From positions 186,001-250,000 of the forward strand of contig CABJBM010000005.1 in assembly GCA_902363835.1 (NCBI GenBank): DNA of 64,000 bases, given 5' to 3'. The notes under the pieces are model-generated. The model saw only the letters and a list, made by a program, of their open reading frames with translations, ran no database searches and was not told where the DNA came from. Both the position numbers and the translations under genes were made by a program. Positions 36,291 to 44,455 of the stretch are shown here, piece by piece. How positions within the stretch are numbered: the stretch's first letter is position 1; the number at the start of each line of letters is the position of its first letter. The DNA is from Lachnospiraceae bacterium. Lineage in GTDB: Bacteria > Bacillota > Clostridia > Lachnospirales > Lachnospiraceae.

Positions 36291-37187
36291 ATGGCTACAT
36301 TATTGATTGGAGGAAATGGTCTGGTAGGAACCCGATTGGTAAAATATCTTTGTGATTCAGGAGAGGAAGTAATCAGCTTCAGTTCCCATAGTCCGGCGGA
36401 GGAGATCAAAGGATGCACCTATGTGGAAGGAGATGTAACAGAATATGGGACTTTAAATATGATTTTGAAAAATCACAGGGTCAGCCGGATTCTTCACAAT
36501 GCAGCAGTATCTCATCCAAAGCTTTTTCGGGACAATCCATATAAGATTTACCGGACCAATGTGTCAGGGACAATGACCTCACTGGAGGCTGCCAGAAACT
36601 ATGGTATTGAAAGATATCTGTACATGAGCTCAGGAGCTGTTTACGGAAATGTAAGCATGGATGTAGTGACAGAGGACGTTCCCATGCATTCAGAGAATCC
36701 TTACGGAGCCACTAAAGTTGCTTGTGAAGAGCTGGTGAGAAATTACGGCCTGGACGCAGCTTCTTTAAGGATTGGTTTTGTATACGGGCCGGGAAGGAAG
36801 TACGAATGTCCCATAAACATGATTTTATCAGACTGCATCCGGAAAAAAGAAGTGAAATGGGATCGTGGGATGGATCAGAAGCTGGATTATATTTATTTGG
36901 ATGATTGTGTAAAGGCGATTGCTGTCATTGCAATGGCGGAAAAGCTGCCTCATACAGAGTATAATGTGGGCGGAGGTGAAATTGTTCCTTACTCCAGAAT
37001 TGTAAATAAGGTAAAGTTGATGTATCCGGATATTCCAATTGAAATTGGAGATGGAGATTTAGGCTATGACAATCTGGGGGCTCTTAGCGTGGAGCGGGCT
37101 CAAAAAGACTTTGGCTGGAAACCAGAGGTTTCGGTGGAAGAAGGCATTGAGAGGTATCATCACTGGCTGAAAAGGTACCTTAATTAA
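36291..37187 (+). CDS. NAD-dependent epimerase/dehydratase (extended SDR)
   Basis: The 298-residue extended SDR has the Rossmann motif LIGGNGLVGTRL at the N-terminus, an active-site SSGAVYG segment and YGATK (Tyr-x3-Lys) near residue 145. Such enzymes act on nucleotide or free sugars and uronates (epimerases, dehydratases, uronate dehydrogenases). As the last gene of the importer operon it probably oxidises or isomerises the imported sugar. AGGAGG lies 9 nt before the ATG at 36291; the ATG at 36282 is too close to it. Confidence 0.85.
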   Translation: MATLLIGGNGLVGTRLVKYLCDSGEEVISFSSHSPAEEIKGCTYVEGDVTEYGTLNMILKNHRVSRILHNAAVSHPKLFRDNPYKIYRTNVSGTMTSLEAARNYGIERYLYMSSGAVYGNVSMDVVTEDVPMHSENPYGATKVACEELVRNYGLDAASLRIGFVYGPGRKYECPINMILSDCIRKKEVKWDRGMDQKLDYIYLDDCVKAIAVIAMAEKLPHTEYNVGGGEIVPYSRIVNKVKLMYPDIPIEIGDGDLGYDNLGALSVERAQKDFGWKPEVSVEEGIERYHHWLKRYLN

Positions 37188-37231
37188 CAGATAGCGCATT
37201 TTAATGGATGTATGTTATAATGTGGGCATAG

Positions 37232-37345
37232 GTGCGGACTGTGAAACCAGCATAGCTGAAGTTGTATGGTGGGCGAAATGCTGCATATTATGAAGCCATA
37301 TGCGTTCAATTGCGTATGTACGGTTTGTGGAGGGATACAGGCGGT
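37232..37345 (+). other. Possible group II intron fragment
   Basis: The stretch starts GTGCGGACT, continues GAAACCAGCATAGCTGAAG and ends GTATGTACGGTTTGTGGAGGG, with a CATATGCG/TGCGTATG hairpin before the last motif. This resembles the domain I end just before the reverse transcriptase frame of bacterial group II introns. There is no reverse transcriptase or domain V, so it would be a relic. The resemblance is from memory only. Confidence 0.35.
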
Positions 37346-37417
37346 ATCGCCTGTATCCGCTCAAGACAAAGCGGCATTATCCGGTATTAATTAGTTGAAA
37401 GGGATACAGGATACAAA
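37332..37417. promoter_or_regulatory. GATACA half-sites upstream of the FCD regulator
   Basis: GGATACAGGC pairs with GCCTGTATCC around GGTATC (about 37333-37358). A direct repeat GGATACA-GGATACA (37402-37415) sits inside the spacer of a likely promoter, TTGAAA (37395-37400) and TTTATA (37419-37424). The half-site matches the palindrome at 30969-30986, which suggests autoregulation. Confidence 0.5.
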
Positions 37418-37450
37418 ATTTATAATAGTTTGAAAGGCGTGGATTGAGTA

Positions 37451-38239
37451 ATGAAAGCGGATGAAAAGAAGAAACTGTTGCAGACAGGCGTTTTTAAAAA
37501 TGAAAACGATACAATACTTTTTTTACTGGTAAGGCAGATTGGAAGCAAGGATGGCCCTGCGGGTTCATGGACATTAAGAGAAGATATGGAGAAAATAGGG
37601 ATTGTTTACAGTATCGCCACCATCGGAAGATATTTAAAAATGCTGGATTCAAAGGGATATACACTTCAAAAGGGAAACCAAGGGCGTTTATTGACGGATG
37701 ACGGGAAAAGCTGGCTTTTAAAGATGGAGGACAATCTGGCCAGAGCAGAAATCCGAAACGAGTCTTCCAAGGCATTACAAGTTAACAAATATTCAGATTT
37801 GATTGACTTAATGAAGGCAAGAAAAGCGATTGAGGTGGAAACGGTACGCCTTGCGGCTTTAAACGCGTCGGAAAAAGAAATTGTAGATTTGCGGAAAACG
37901 ATTAATGTATATTATCGTTACATAGCCCAGAAAAAGGACTTTGTTGATCCGGCACTGGATTTTCACAGTATAATCGCGGATATGAGCCATAACCGCTTTA
38001 TGAAAGCGATTTTAGAGATGCTGATTTTTGAAGAGAAGAGGATTGAAGACAATATCGATCAGCTTGAGACGAGGGATAGAGGAAATATTTATGTGATTGA
38101 GCATGACGATATAACCAAAGCAATTGAAGAACGTAATCCGGAGCTGGCATCGGAATTAATGGCAAAGCATATGGATGGTATTTTAGAAGCGGTTGAATAT
38201 CAGGTTCAGATCAGGGATGAAGAGATATCGGAACATTAG
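37451..38239 (+). CDS. Transcription regulator with FCD ligand-binding domain
   Basis: The 262-residue protein has an N-terminal winged helix (about 15-90: WTLREDMEKIGIVYSIATIGRYLKML) that is not a classic GntR helix but more like the HTH that senses and couples to other domains, then an FCD helical bundle (about 110-250: LMKARKAIEVETVRLAA, DFHSIIADMSHNRFM, HDDITKAIEERNPELASELMAKHM) with the metal/ligand His residues. FCD regulators answer sugar acids or related metabolites. It likely controls the divergent operons at 29.7-37.2 kb through the palindromes there. Confidence 0.8.
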   Translation: MKADEKKKLLQTGVFKNENDTILFLLVRQIGSKDGPAGSWTLREDMEKIGIVYSIATIGRYLKMLDSKGYTLQKGNQGRLLTDDGKSWLLKMEDNLARAEIRNESSKALQVNKYSDLIDLMKARKAIEVETVRLAALNASEKEIVDLRKTINVYYRYIAQKKDFVDPALDFHSIIADMSHNRFMKAILEMLIFEEKRIEDNIDQLETRDRGNIYVIEHDDITKAIEERNPELASELMAKHMDGILEAVEYQVQIRDEEISEH

Positions 38240-38275
38240 AGCAAAATAAAATTCTGCGGTACATTTTTCTTTGCT
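38240..38275 (+). terminator. Weak hairpin after the FCD regulator
   Basis: AGCAAA-N2-AAAAT pairs with ATTTT-N2-TTTGCT (11 of 13) and is followed by a broken T-rich stretch. Confidence 0.35.
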
Positions 38276-38890
38276 ATGTGATTTTGTTTTAAAACCAGAT
38301 ATGGAGGGCTGCTGGCAAAACAATTACCTGATACAGCCTGGACTAAAAAGGTGTGGTTACTGAATTAAATATCAGAGTATTTTTTTGTGGGCAGTCAGTT
38401 TTGTTGCTCTTATTTGTTATGCTTTCATAAATGTACAGAAAGGGCTTTTTGCTATTTTCGGCTGATAAAGCGAAAAGTCTGTATTATACTTATACCAATG
38501 TTGTTATTTCTTTATCTGTGTTCACAGAATATTATCCCTTGAAAAAAATGAATGTGTTAAAATCGCTGCCCCCAATCTGGCGGCAGCTGATTCAGAGCGG
38601 AGTAAGAAAACTATTTGCCTTTCTTTCTATAATTTACAAAAAAATCATAAAGGTTTTCATAAGCTATTTCTATTGGCAGGAGAGCAGCAACTGACATGAA
38701 TGAATAACAACGGATAAATTTCATATAGTGTAATCATCGTTGTCAAAATAAGAAAAAAGGAAGAGGACGAAACCTAAATGCAGCTGTGGGGAGTCCTAAA
38801 AGACTTCTGGATATAGCCGGCTGCTTGAGTGAATCTGTATGGAAAAGGAATTGCCAACGTTTACATGACAAAAATAATAGAAAAAACCTC
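38276..38890. other. 600-bp gap without a supported gene
   Basis: An 87-codon plus-strand frame at 38431-38694 has no ribosome site and an unlikely composition, so it is not called. Around 38770-38825 GCAGC/GCTGC and AGTC/GACT arms could fold into one hairpin. Nothing else was recognised. Confidence 0.35.
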
Positions 38891-38919
38891 TTGCAATTTA
38901 TCTCTACATAGAGTAATAT
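38891..38919 (+). promoter_or_regulatory. Promoter of the marR-pirin-nitroreductase operon
   Basis: TTGCAA (38891-38896), 17 bp, TAATAT (38914-38919). A palindromic operator fills the spacer. Confidence 0.8.
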
Positions 38920-38933
38920 ATAACTACATAGAG
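38902..38933. promoter_or_regulatory. Two operator half-repeats CTACATAGAG
   Basis: CTCTA-CA-TAGAG (38902-38913) is a perfect palindrome in the promoter spacer. CTACATAGAG recurs 20 bp later (38924-38933), at the transcription start. Two sites on one helical face, about two turns apart, fit MarR autorepression. Confidence 0.7.
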
Positions 38934-38950
38934 ATAATGTGGGGGAACAA

Positions 38951-39385
38951 ATGGCAAAAACAGAGTTAAAAATCTTAATAGGCCTTCATCGGGCTGTAAA
39001 CTATATTGATCGCCAGTCAACTAAAATTTTTTCAGAGTACCAACTTACCCTGGGACAATTTGCAGTATTGGAAGCCTTGTATCACAAAGGCGATATGACC
39101 ATTGGCCAGGTCCAGGAAAAGATACTGAGTTCCAGTGGGACCATGCCTCTTATTATAAATAATCTTGAAAAAAGAGGTTATCTTATAAGGAAAGCAGACA
39201 GCAAAGATAAGAGGCGGTGCATTCTGCATATCACTGCTCAGGGACAGGAGCTGATCGGCCAGGTTTATCCGAGAAATGAAACCAGAATCATTGAGTTAAT
39301 GTCCCATTGGACTGATGAAGAAAAAGAACAACTGGCTATTTTATTAAAAAAGTTTGGAGATGAGATTAATGGAGAGAAAGGTTAA
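38951..39385 (+). CDS. MarR-family regulator
   Basis: The 144-residue winged-helix dimer has a helix-turn-helix at about 50-75 (MTIGQVQEKILSSSGTMPLIINNLEKRGYL) and the wing motif KADSKDKRRCILHIT typical of MarR. No Cys-based redox pair is evident except in the wing (RRC), so it may sense oxidants or phenolics. GGGGGAA before the ATG at 38951 favours this start over the GTG at 38939. It overlaps the pirin start, so it is cotranscribed with its presumed targets. Confidence 0.88.
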   Translation: MAKTELKILIGLHRAVNYIDRQSTKIFSEYQLTLGQFAVLEALYHKGDMTIGQVQEKILSSSGTMPLIINNLEKRGYLIRKADSKDKRRCILHITAQGQELIGQVYPRNETRIIELMSHWTDEEKEQLAILLKKFGDEINGEKG

Positions 39386-40217
39386 AAGGCAGGTCAAAGG
39401 TTTCAGGACCAAGGACGGTGCCGGTGTGAACCTGGTCAGGGTATTAGGGCATGAAACAATGGAGGAATACGATCCCATTTTAATGCTGGATTCCTTTGAC
39501 AGCATAAATCCTGACGATTACACAGCCGGATTTCCCATGCACCCTCATAGGGGCATTGAGACCATCAGTTATGTATACCGCGGCCAGATGGTTCATAAGG
39601 ACAGCTTGGGAAATGAAGATTCTATTTCCGACGGAGAAGTCCAGTGGATGACGGCTGGTTCCGGCATCCAGCATGAGGAGAAATTACCCGCATCAGAGCG
39701 AATGCTTGGAGTGCAGCTATGGCTGAACTTACCATCAAAGGATAAAATGACCGCCCCGGCCTATCACAGCATCAAAAACGCTGAGATTGAAGAGGTTGAT
39801 TTAGAAAATGGAAAGCTGAGACTGCTTGCCGGGAAGTATAAGGAAAAAAAGGGATACATGAGCGGATATCTTCCTCTGGATTACTATGATATCCATCTTG
39901 ATCCCAAAGCCTCTATTCTCATAGATACGGATCCAAACCGCTCGGTTATGATTTTTACCTTGTCAGGAGAGGTTTTTGCCGGAGGTGAACTGGTGAAAGA
40001 GAAGACAGCGGCAAAGCTTACCCTTGGAGACAGGGTTAAGATAGAAAGCGCTGAGGAGAATGCCCAGGTATTGTTTATAAGCTCAACATCCCTGGAAGAG
40101 CCAATCGCCTGGGGTGGACCGATTGTAATGAATACCAAAGCTGAATTGCAAAAAGCTTTTGAAGATTTGAACCAGGGTACTTTTTTACAAAAGAAAATGT
40201 CATACGATAACAAATAA
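39369..40217 (+). CDS. Pirin-family bicupin protein
   Basis: The 282-residue protein has an N-terminal cupin with the metal ligands in FPMHPHRGIETISYVYRGQM and WMTAGSGIQHEE (His, His, His, Glu), and a second cupin without ligands at about 165-270. It resembles YhhW-type quercetin 2,3-dioxygenase/pirin proteins, which act in redox-related metabolism. It overlaps the regulator's last codons, and GGAG 9 nt before the ATG at 39369 sets the start. Confidence 0.88.
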   Translation: MERKVKRQVKGFRTKDGAGVNLVRVLGHETMEEYDPILMLDSFDSINPDDYTAGFPMHPHRGIETISYVYRGQMVHKDSLGNEDSISDGEVQWMTAGSGIQHEEKLPASERMLGVQLWLNLPSKDKMTAPAYHSIKNAEIEEVDLENGKLRLLAGKYKEKKGYMSGYLPLDYYDIHLDPKASILIDTDPNRSVMIFTLSGEVFAGGELVKEKTAAKLTLGDRVKIESAEENAQVLFISSTSLEEPIAWGGPIVMNTKAELQKAFEDLNQGTFLQKKMSYDNK

Positions 40218-40251
40218 AAGTATTTTAATATTAGACCAGGAGGAAATTAAC

Positions 40252-40824
40252 ATGAGCATTATTGAATCTTTAGAAAAACGTAGAAGTTATTACAATATTA
40301 AAAAGGAACTTCCGGTTGATGCCGGCCAAGTCATTGAACGGATTGAAAAATTAACAGAACTGGTACCTGATGCATTTAATATGAAAAGTTCCCGTGTCGT
40401 AGTGGCTTTGGGAGAAAAGCAGGAGTTATTATGGGACTCTGTTTACGATGTTTTTGGAGGGCAGGTTCCCAGAGAAAAGATTGACAGCTTTAAAGCCGGA
40501 GCAGGAACGATTCTTTATTTCTATGATCAGGAGGTCGTAAAGGGGTTGCAGAAGCAGTTTCCGCTGTATGCGGATAATTTCCCGGCCTGGGCCATGCAGG
40601 CCAGCGCAATGCTTCAAATCAGCATCTGGAGCGGTCTGCGGGAATTAGGGGTCGGAGCTTCCTTACAGCACTATAACCCGGTTATAGACCAGAAGGTCCG
40701 TGAACTGTTTGATTTACCGGATAGCTATCTGCTGATTGCCCAAATGCCTTTTGGAGGTATTGTAAATGAGCCTGACCCAAAAGAGAGTGAAGATATTTCC
40801 AAACGGGTTAAGATTGAAAGATAA
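40252..40824 (+). CDS. Nitroreductase-family flavoprotein
   Basis: The 190-residue FMN-dependent oxidoreductase starts SIIESLEKRRSYYNI, where the family has an RRS/RRT FMN-phosphate motif, and has the internal dimer region (WAMQASAMLQISIWSGLRELGVGASLQHYN) and a C-terminal IAQMPFGG. It is the short, fatty-acid-response-regulated type of nitroreductase. With the MarR and pirin genes it probably detoxifies quinones or nitro compounds. AGGAGG lies just upstream. Confidence 0.88.
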   Translation: MSIIESLEKRRSYYNIKKELPVDAGQVIERIEKLTELVPDAFNMKSSRVVVALGEKQELLWDSVYDVFGGQVPREKIDSFKAGAGTILYFYDQEVVKGLQKQFPLYADNFPAWAMQASAMLQISIWSGLRELGVGASLQHYNPVIDQKVRELFDLPDSYLLIAQMPFGGIVNEPDPKESEDISKRVKIER

Positions 40825-40851
40825 ATCAATTAAGTTTTATTTGTAATTTGG

Positions 40852-40890
40852 AAAAAGCAAGCGTATTGTTTGAGATGCGCTTGCTTTTTT
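40852..40890 (+). terminator. Intrinsic terminator of the marR operon
   Basis: AAAAAGCAAGCG pairs with CGCTTGCTTTTTT around a 14-nt loop. Confidence 0.9.
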
Positions 40891-41636
40891 ATGTGTTATT
40901 CCCATCAACAAAGCACCTTGCCCAGCAGAATATGAAGCTCATTAATAAATTAAAGCTTTATCCTTAAATTCAACTTTGATTTACATGCCTGCCGACACGA
41001 ATTCAAAAAGCAAACGGAGCTTTAGCTGCATGGTATTCTTTAACTTCCGGCATTCCCGGCAGTCCACCCATGGATAGGCCTGAAATGGCCCTGGCGGGGC
41101 TTTTAACCGGCAGAGGTATTTGATATCAGGACTGGCCTTTCCCCACCCTCCTATGCCAAATACGGGGATCACACGGCGTTCTTACCCGTACTATCAGCTC
41201 CAGATTATGCTTTTTTCCGCACCAGCCACTGATTAATGGAACAGGGATTGGCTTTAAAGAAGATAATGGATTATGACAGCAGCCAGATCCAAAGCAAGGA
41301 GACATGCCTTTTGGGCCCCTGTTACTTCATATTACCATTTCCACCTGTTCATAAAACTCCCAGCCTAAAAGTCAGAAAAAACTTCCTGCAAACAACAAAA
41401 CCTCCCCATTCTCCAATCTTTCCCTAAAATCTCCTCATCCTGAACATGAGGAAAAGTCAATCAATCCTCCCATTTTCCTGTTAAGAACTTATAAAAAGTG
41501 ACCATTTTTTCACGAATCTTATCGACAATCTATTACTGCACATATTGTACCTTATTCAATTAAAATAAATAGATGTAGTATTTTAGTCTCTTTTTATTAA
41601 AAAATATGGCCAAATTATTAAAGAATGACTAAATAA
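40891..41636. other. 750-bp gap without a supported gene
   Basis: Two frames of about 63 codons (40981-41172 minus; 41236-41427 plus) have no ribosome sites. The minus one has a Cys-x2-Cys and a basic tail and could be a decayed gene end. A small CCTCAT/ATGAGG hairpin lies near 41426-41445. Confidence 0.35.
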
Positions 41637-41643
41637 TGTCGAA
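41637..41643 (+). promoter_or_regulatory. Spo0A-type box TGTCGAA
   Basis: An exact match to the 0A-box core, with a 6-of-7 inverse match (ATCGACA) near 41520. It sits about 85 bp before the 49-residue gene. A 7-mer alone is weak evidence. Confidence 0.35.
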
Positions 41644-41655
41644 TATTGCGATTTG

Positions 41656-41709
41656 TTTCGCTTTTCAAACAGTTAGAAACGGCTTATAGTGATTACAAGA
41701 AAAGCGAAA
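41656..41709 (+). promoter_or_regulatory. Leader hairpin before the 49-residue gene
   Basis: TTTCGCTTTTC (41656-41666) pairs with GAAAAGCGAAA (41699-41709), ending 2 nt before the AGGAGGG ribosome site. It could modulate translation. Confidence 0.5.
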
Positions 41710-41726
41710 AAAGGAGGGTTTTCTAT

Positions 41727-41876
41727 ATGACAGACGCTGAGAGGCTAAGGATTATAGAGATGGAGAATGAGAGGCTTATGGAAGAGAATGAGAAACTCCA
41801 TAAAGTAATTAAGAGATTAAATCAGACGCTTAACAGGTTGATCGGTCGTTACATAAGCGTTGACGGAGTTGCCTGA
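41727..41876 (+). CDS. Small coiled-coil protein, 49 residues
   Basis: A start ATG with AGGAGGG upstream opens a 49-residue frame that is nearly all charged helix (ERLRIIEMENERLMEENEKL, then VIKRLNQTLNRLIGRY). The heptad pattern suggests a dimeric or trimeric coiled coil. Its second half resembles the C-terminal helix of the zinc-ribbon protein on the opposite strand. Function unknown; possible Spo0A control is inferred from one box. Confidence 0.65.
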   Translation: MTDAERLRIIEMENERLMEENEKLHKVIKRLNQTLNRLIGRYISVDGVA

Positions 41877-41885
41877 CCAGGGATG

Positions 41886-41933
41886 GCCGGGGAGTGCGGG
41901 GGCACTCCCGGGGGTATCCCTGTCAGGGATCAA
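41886..41933. terminator. Paired hairpins between converging small genes
   Basis: GGGAGTGC pairs with GCACTCCC and ATCCCT with AGGGAT in the 47-bp gap between the two stops. There is no long T-run, so terminator strength is uncertain. Confidence 0.45.
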
Positions 41934-42330
41934 TCCCGGTTTCGGAATTTTCCTTGCTTCCGGGATTAAGCCCTTTGGTCTTGCGCATCAGCTCCCAGAT
42001 TGTCTGGTGCATCCATTCAATAGTTTTATTCAGCTTTTCATTTTCTATTTCCAATTCGGTAATGCGATCCCCCATGCGGGCGATAATCTCCCGATTGTTA
42101 TTGACCTTGTGTGGCGCCAGCAGGCGCCGGACATAGGGAGAAGATGCGGCAATAATGTGGGCGGAAAGCAATTCGTCCCTTGCTTCACAGGAGAGATCCA
42201 TAAAATCCTGATAACTGATGGATAATGTTACCATATCCTCCCTGCACTTGGGGCAAACTGCGTTCCGCTGAAGCTGATAGTATCCATAGTAACCGCATTT
42301 AGGACAATAGTACACGGACAGTTCTCTCAT
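41923..42330 (-). CDS. Zinc-ribbon and coiled-coil protein, 135 residues
   Basis: Residues 7-32 hold two Cys-x2-Cys knuckles (YYCPKCGYYG, AVCPKCRED), a zinc ribbon. A helical middle follows (about 40-85), then a coiled coil (RITELEIENEKLNKTIEWMHQTI) similar to the 49-residue protein opposite. GGAGGAGA precedes the ATG. It may bind nucleic acid or a partner through the ribbon and pair through the coil. No family name could be assigned. Confidence 0.72.
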   Translation of the reverse strand: MRELSVYYCPKCGYYGYYQLQRNAVCPKCREDMVTLSISYQDFMDLSCEARDELLSAHIIAASSPYVRRLLAPHKVNNNREIIARMGDRITELEIENEKLNKTIEWMHQTIWELMRKTKGLNPGSKENSETGIDP

Positions 42331-42488
42331 CAGTCTCCTCCTTTTTTTAGATTAAAGACAACCTTCTTCTATAATATATAACGTAAATTAATTCAAAATA
42401 TAACGCAAAAAGGTACAAAATATATAAAAAAAATGTAAGTTTATAGAAGCTACACAAAAATTTCTTGATAATTGGTGCAGAATGCATA

Positions 42489-42529
42489 AAAAAAGATCCC
42501 CACGCGGTAAACGTGAGGATCTCTTTTTA
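42489..42529. terminator. Intrinsic terminator of the acidic wall-binding gene
   Basis: AGATCC-CACG pairs with CGTG-GGATCT (one mismatch), with A-runs on one side and T-runs on the other, so it works in both directions. Confidence 0.85.
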
Positions 42530-42565
42530 TTTGAACGGATGAATCTTTTGTGATTTAATGCTGCT

Positions 42566-43906
42566 TTACTGGATAATGCCGTTTACATCGACAACCCATG
42601 CTTTGTCATTGGAATCCTTATAATCTTTATATCCTGCTCCAAGCTCTGGCTTTGTAGCTGACTTGGAAGAAGAAGTTGCTTTCTGGAGGGAACCGCTGGC
42701 ATTTACAAGGTACTGCTTGCCTTCAAAGGAAATAGGAGCAACCTTTAAATCGGCATCAGCTTCTTTTCTTAAGCCATATTCATACAGAACGTTGTCACGG
42801 ACACCGTGAACTCCCTGTCCTTTGTTGGTACCTTCTGTCTGGAAGAACCATACCTGATTCTCATCCAGATCTTCGTTGTAAATTGTCTGCTTTCCGGTAG
42901 TCATAACGCCGTCTGTTCCGAAATAGAAGTTAGCAATTCCGTCATTTTCCAGATTTACGACCTGCAGTCCGGTCTGCATTTCTCCCTTTGTATTGAATGC
43001 GTATTTTTTAGAATCAATGGTAAATAATTCAAGACCCTTTGTTGCGCAGTAAGGAGCACCGTTCTTGAAAAAGAAAGTATAGGTCTCTCCCTCTTCGCTG
43101 AGTCCTTCTATGCCTTCGATTTCCTTCCAACCGTCAACCCGTGCACCGTTATCAGGATCATAGTACTGATATCCGGCTGCTGTAGTTGTGTCAGCGGTTG
43201 CTTCAGATGCGGATGCAGTAACTGGAAGCTTGTACCATCCGGTCTGCATGATTCCGTTTACAAAGGTATAATAGTTACCCTCAATCTTTTTGTCGACCTG
43301 GTTATCTACCATATGGCCGCTCTTATCAAAATAGTACCAGGAGTGGGTTTCATCAAGATCATCAGAATCATTCTCAAGATTGATCCAGCCTGTCTTCATG
43401 ATGCCGTCATTTTCATCTCCTAAATAATAAGTAATTCCTTCAATCTCAATTTTTCCGGTGAGCATTTCACCCTGGTCATTGAAGTAGTACCAATTATCAT
43501 TGATTTTCTGCCACTTGGAAATAACTTCCTTACCGTTTTTTCCGTAGTAGTGCCATAAAAACTCAGGAGCATCAGCAGAGTCCCAGAAGTTTTCGTTGGC
43601 AATGGAGATCCATTTGTCAGAAACCCTTTTCCCATTTTCATCTACGTAATAATCATCGATTTGTGCATTAGTGGCGACTTCGCCGTCTTCATTTAAGTAG
43701 TACCAGTCTTCACCGCGCTTTTTCCAGGCATCAGTTACGAAACTGTCATTATCATCATAAAATTTCCAGCCTCCGTTTTCCTCAACCCAGCCGATTACTT
43801 TCGCATAAGCGGTTGCTGCTGTGCTGATTAAGCCCAGCTCTGGAGCTGCAACGGTCAATACACCGGCAGCGGATAATACAGCCATCAATTTTAAATGCTT
43901 TTTCAT
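42566..43906 (-). CDS. Acidic cell-wall-binding repeat surface protein, paralog
   Basis: Secreted 446-residue protein. Signal peptide at about 1-38 (MKKHLKLMAVLSAAGVL ... ATAYA), then Asp/Glu-rich cell-wall-binding repeats (GWVEENGGWKFYDDN, WYYLNEDGEVATN, WYYFDKSGHM). It parallels the protein at 9902-11611 in repeat order and acidity. The start at 43906 is set by AAGGAGAG upstream. There is no catalytic domain, so a role as a wall-docked surface protein is likely. Its start is separated from the divergent glycan operon by leader element B. Confidence 0.85.
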   Translation of the reverse strand: MKKHLKLMAVLSAAGVLTVAAPELGLISTAATAYAKVIGWVEENGGWKFYDDNDSFVTDAWKKRGEDWYYLNEDGEVATNAQIDDYYVDENGKRVSDKWISIANENFWDSADAPEFLWHYYGKNGKEVISKWQKINDNWYYFNDQGEMLTGKIEIEGITYYLGDENDGIMKTGWINLENDSDDLDETHSWYYFDKSGHMVDNQVDKKIEGNYYTFVNGIMQTGWYKLPVTASASEATADTTTAAGYQYYDPDNGARVDGWKEIEGIEGLSEEGETYTFFFKNGAPYCATKGLELFTIDSKKYAFNTKGEMQTGLQVVNLENDGIANFYFGTDGVMTTGKQTIYNEDLDENQVWFFQTEGTNKGQGVHGVRDNVLYEYGLRKEADADLKVAPISFEGKQYLVNASGSLQKATSSSKSATKPELGAGYKDYKDSNDKAWVVDVNGIIQ

Positions 43907-44179
43907 AAATATGTTCTCTCCTTTTTTGCAATAAGTTTTATCGTGGCCGAAAATCCATAGTTGCATTACTCTGCGATTATAACGTACCTGGAAGGCAGTT
44001 TGATAGTGTGGTTTGCTGGCAGATATGGAAGGAGATAACATAACAAGAAAAAAGATGAGAAAACCCAGGGGTTCCCCCATAAGAGCAATGGAGATTTTCC
44101 ATAATAAGAAATTTCCGGTAGAAGATGGAAGCTTTTAGAAAGTAAGAAAACTTTAATAGGAAAATGGGGGGGAGTGTGG

Positions 44180-44185
44180 TATAAT
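44180..44185 (+). promoter_or_regulatory. TATAAT -10 box 13 nt before leader element B
   Basis: TATAAT, then 13 nt to ATGAGCAGTGCG, identical in spacing to copy A. No good -35 is seen at 17 nt (TAGGAA). Confidence 0.6.
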
Positions 44186-44198
44186 CTTCACAAAAGCG

Positions 44199-44366
44199 AT
44201 GAGCAGTGCGAATTAGAACGTGAAAAAATTTTTGTCGTGCTCGCACGTAAGAAAATTTTTTCACGTTCTAATTCATAAGGCCAATGCCTGTGAGCCTGTG
44301 AAGCCGCAGGATTCGCAGGCTGCACTGCGGGTCAGAAGCCCGCAGGCTCCCCATACTGCACTGCAT
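44199..44366 (+). ncRNA. Structured leader element, copy B (candidate cis-regulatory RNA)
   Basis: It has the same order of parts as copy A: ATGAGCAGTGCG; a 23-bp hairpin (44210-44232 with 44252-44274) with CGTGC-TC-GCACG in the loop; AGGC-CAAT-GCCT; a 12-bp hairpin (44293-44304 with 44310-44321) with loop CGCAG; and a TGCGGG/CCCGCA hairpin, ending ACTGCACTGCAT. Stem bases differ from copy A at many positions while pairing is kept (for example GGGC/GCCC against AGGC/GCCT). It lies 90 nt before the TPP-enzyme start. Confidence 0.72.
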
Positions 44367-44455
44367 ACAATAATAAACATTCCTTAAAAATACCTTACAG
44401 GTATACCTTGATGCCCAAAGAGCGGGGGCGGGGAAGAGAAAAGGAGAGAAGATCC

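Noticed and set aside
38431..38694. 87-codon frame between the FCD regulator and marR
   Set aside because: No ribosome site, odd composition, and it lies in otherwise featureless sequence.
40981..41427. Two frames of about 63 codons in the 41-kb gap
   Set aside because: No ribosome sites or promoters. The minus one has protein-like features but is too short to call.
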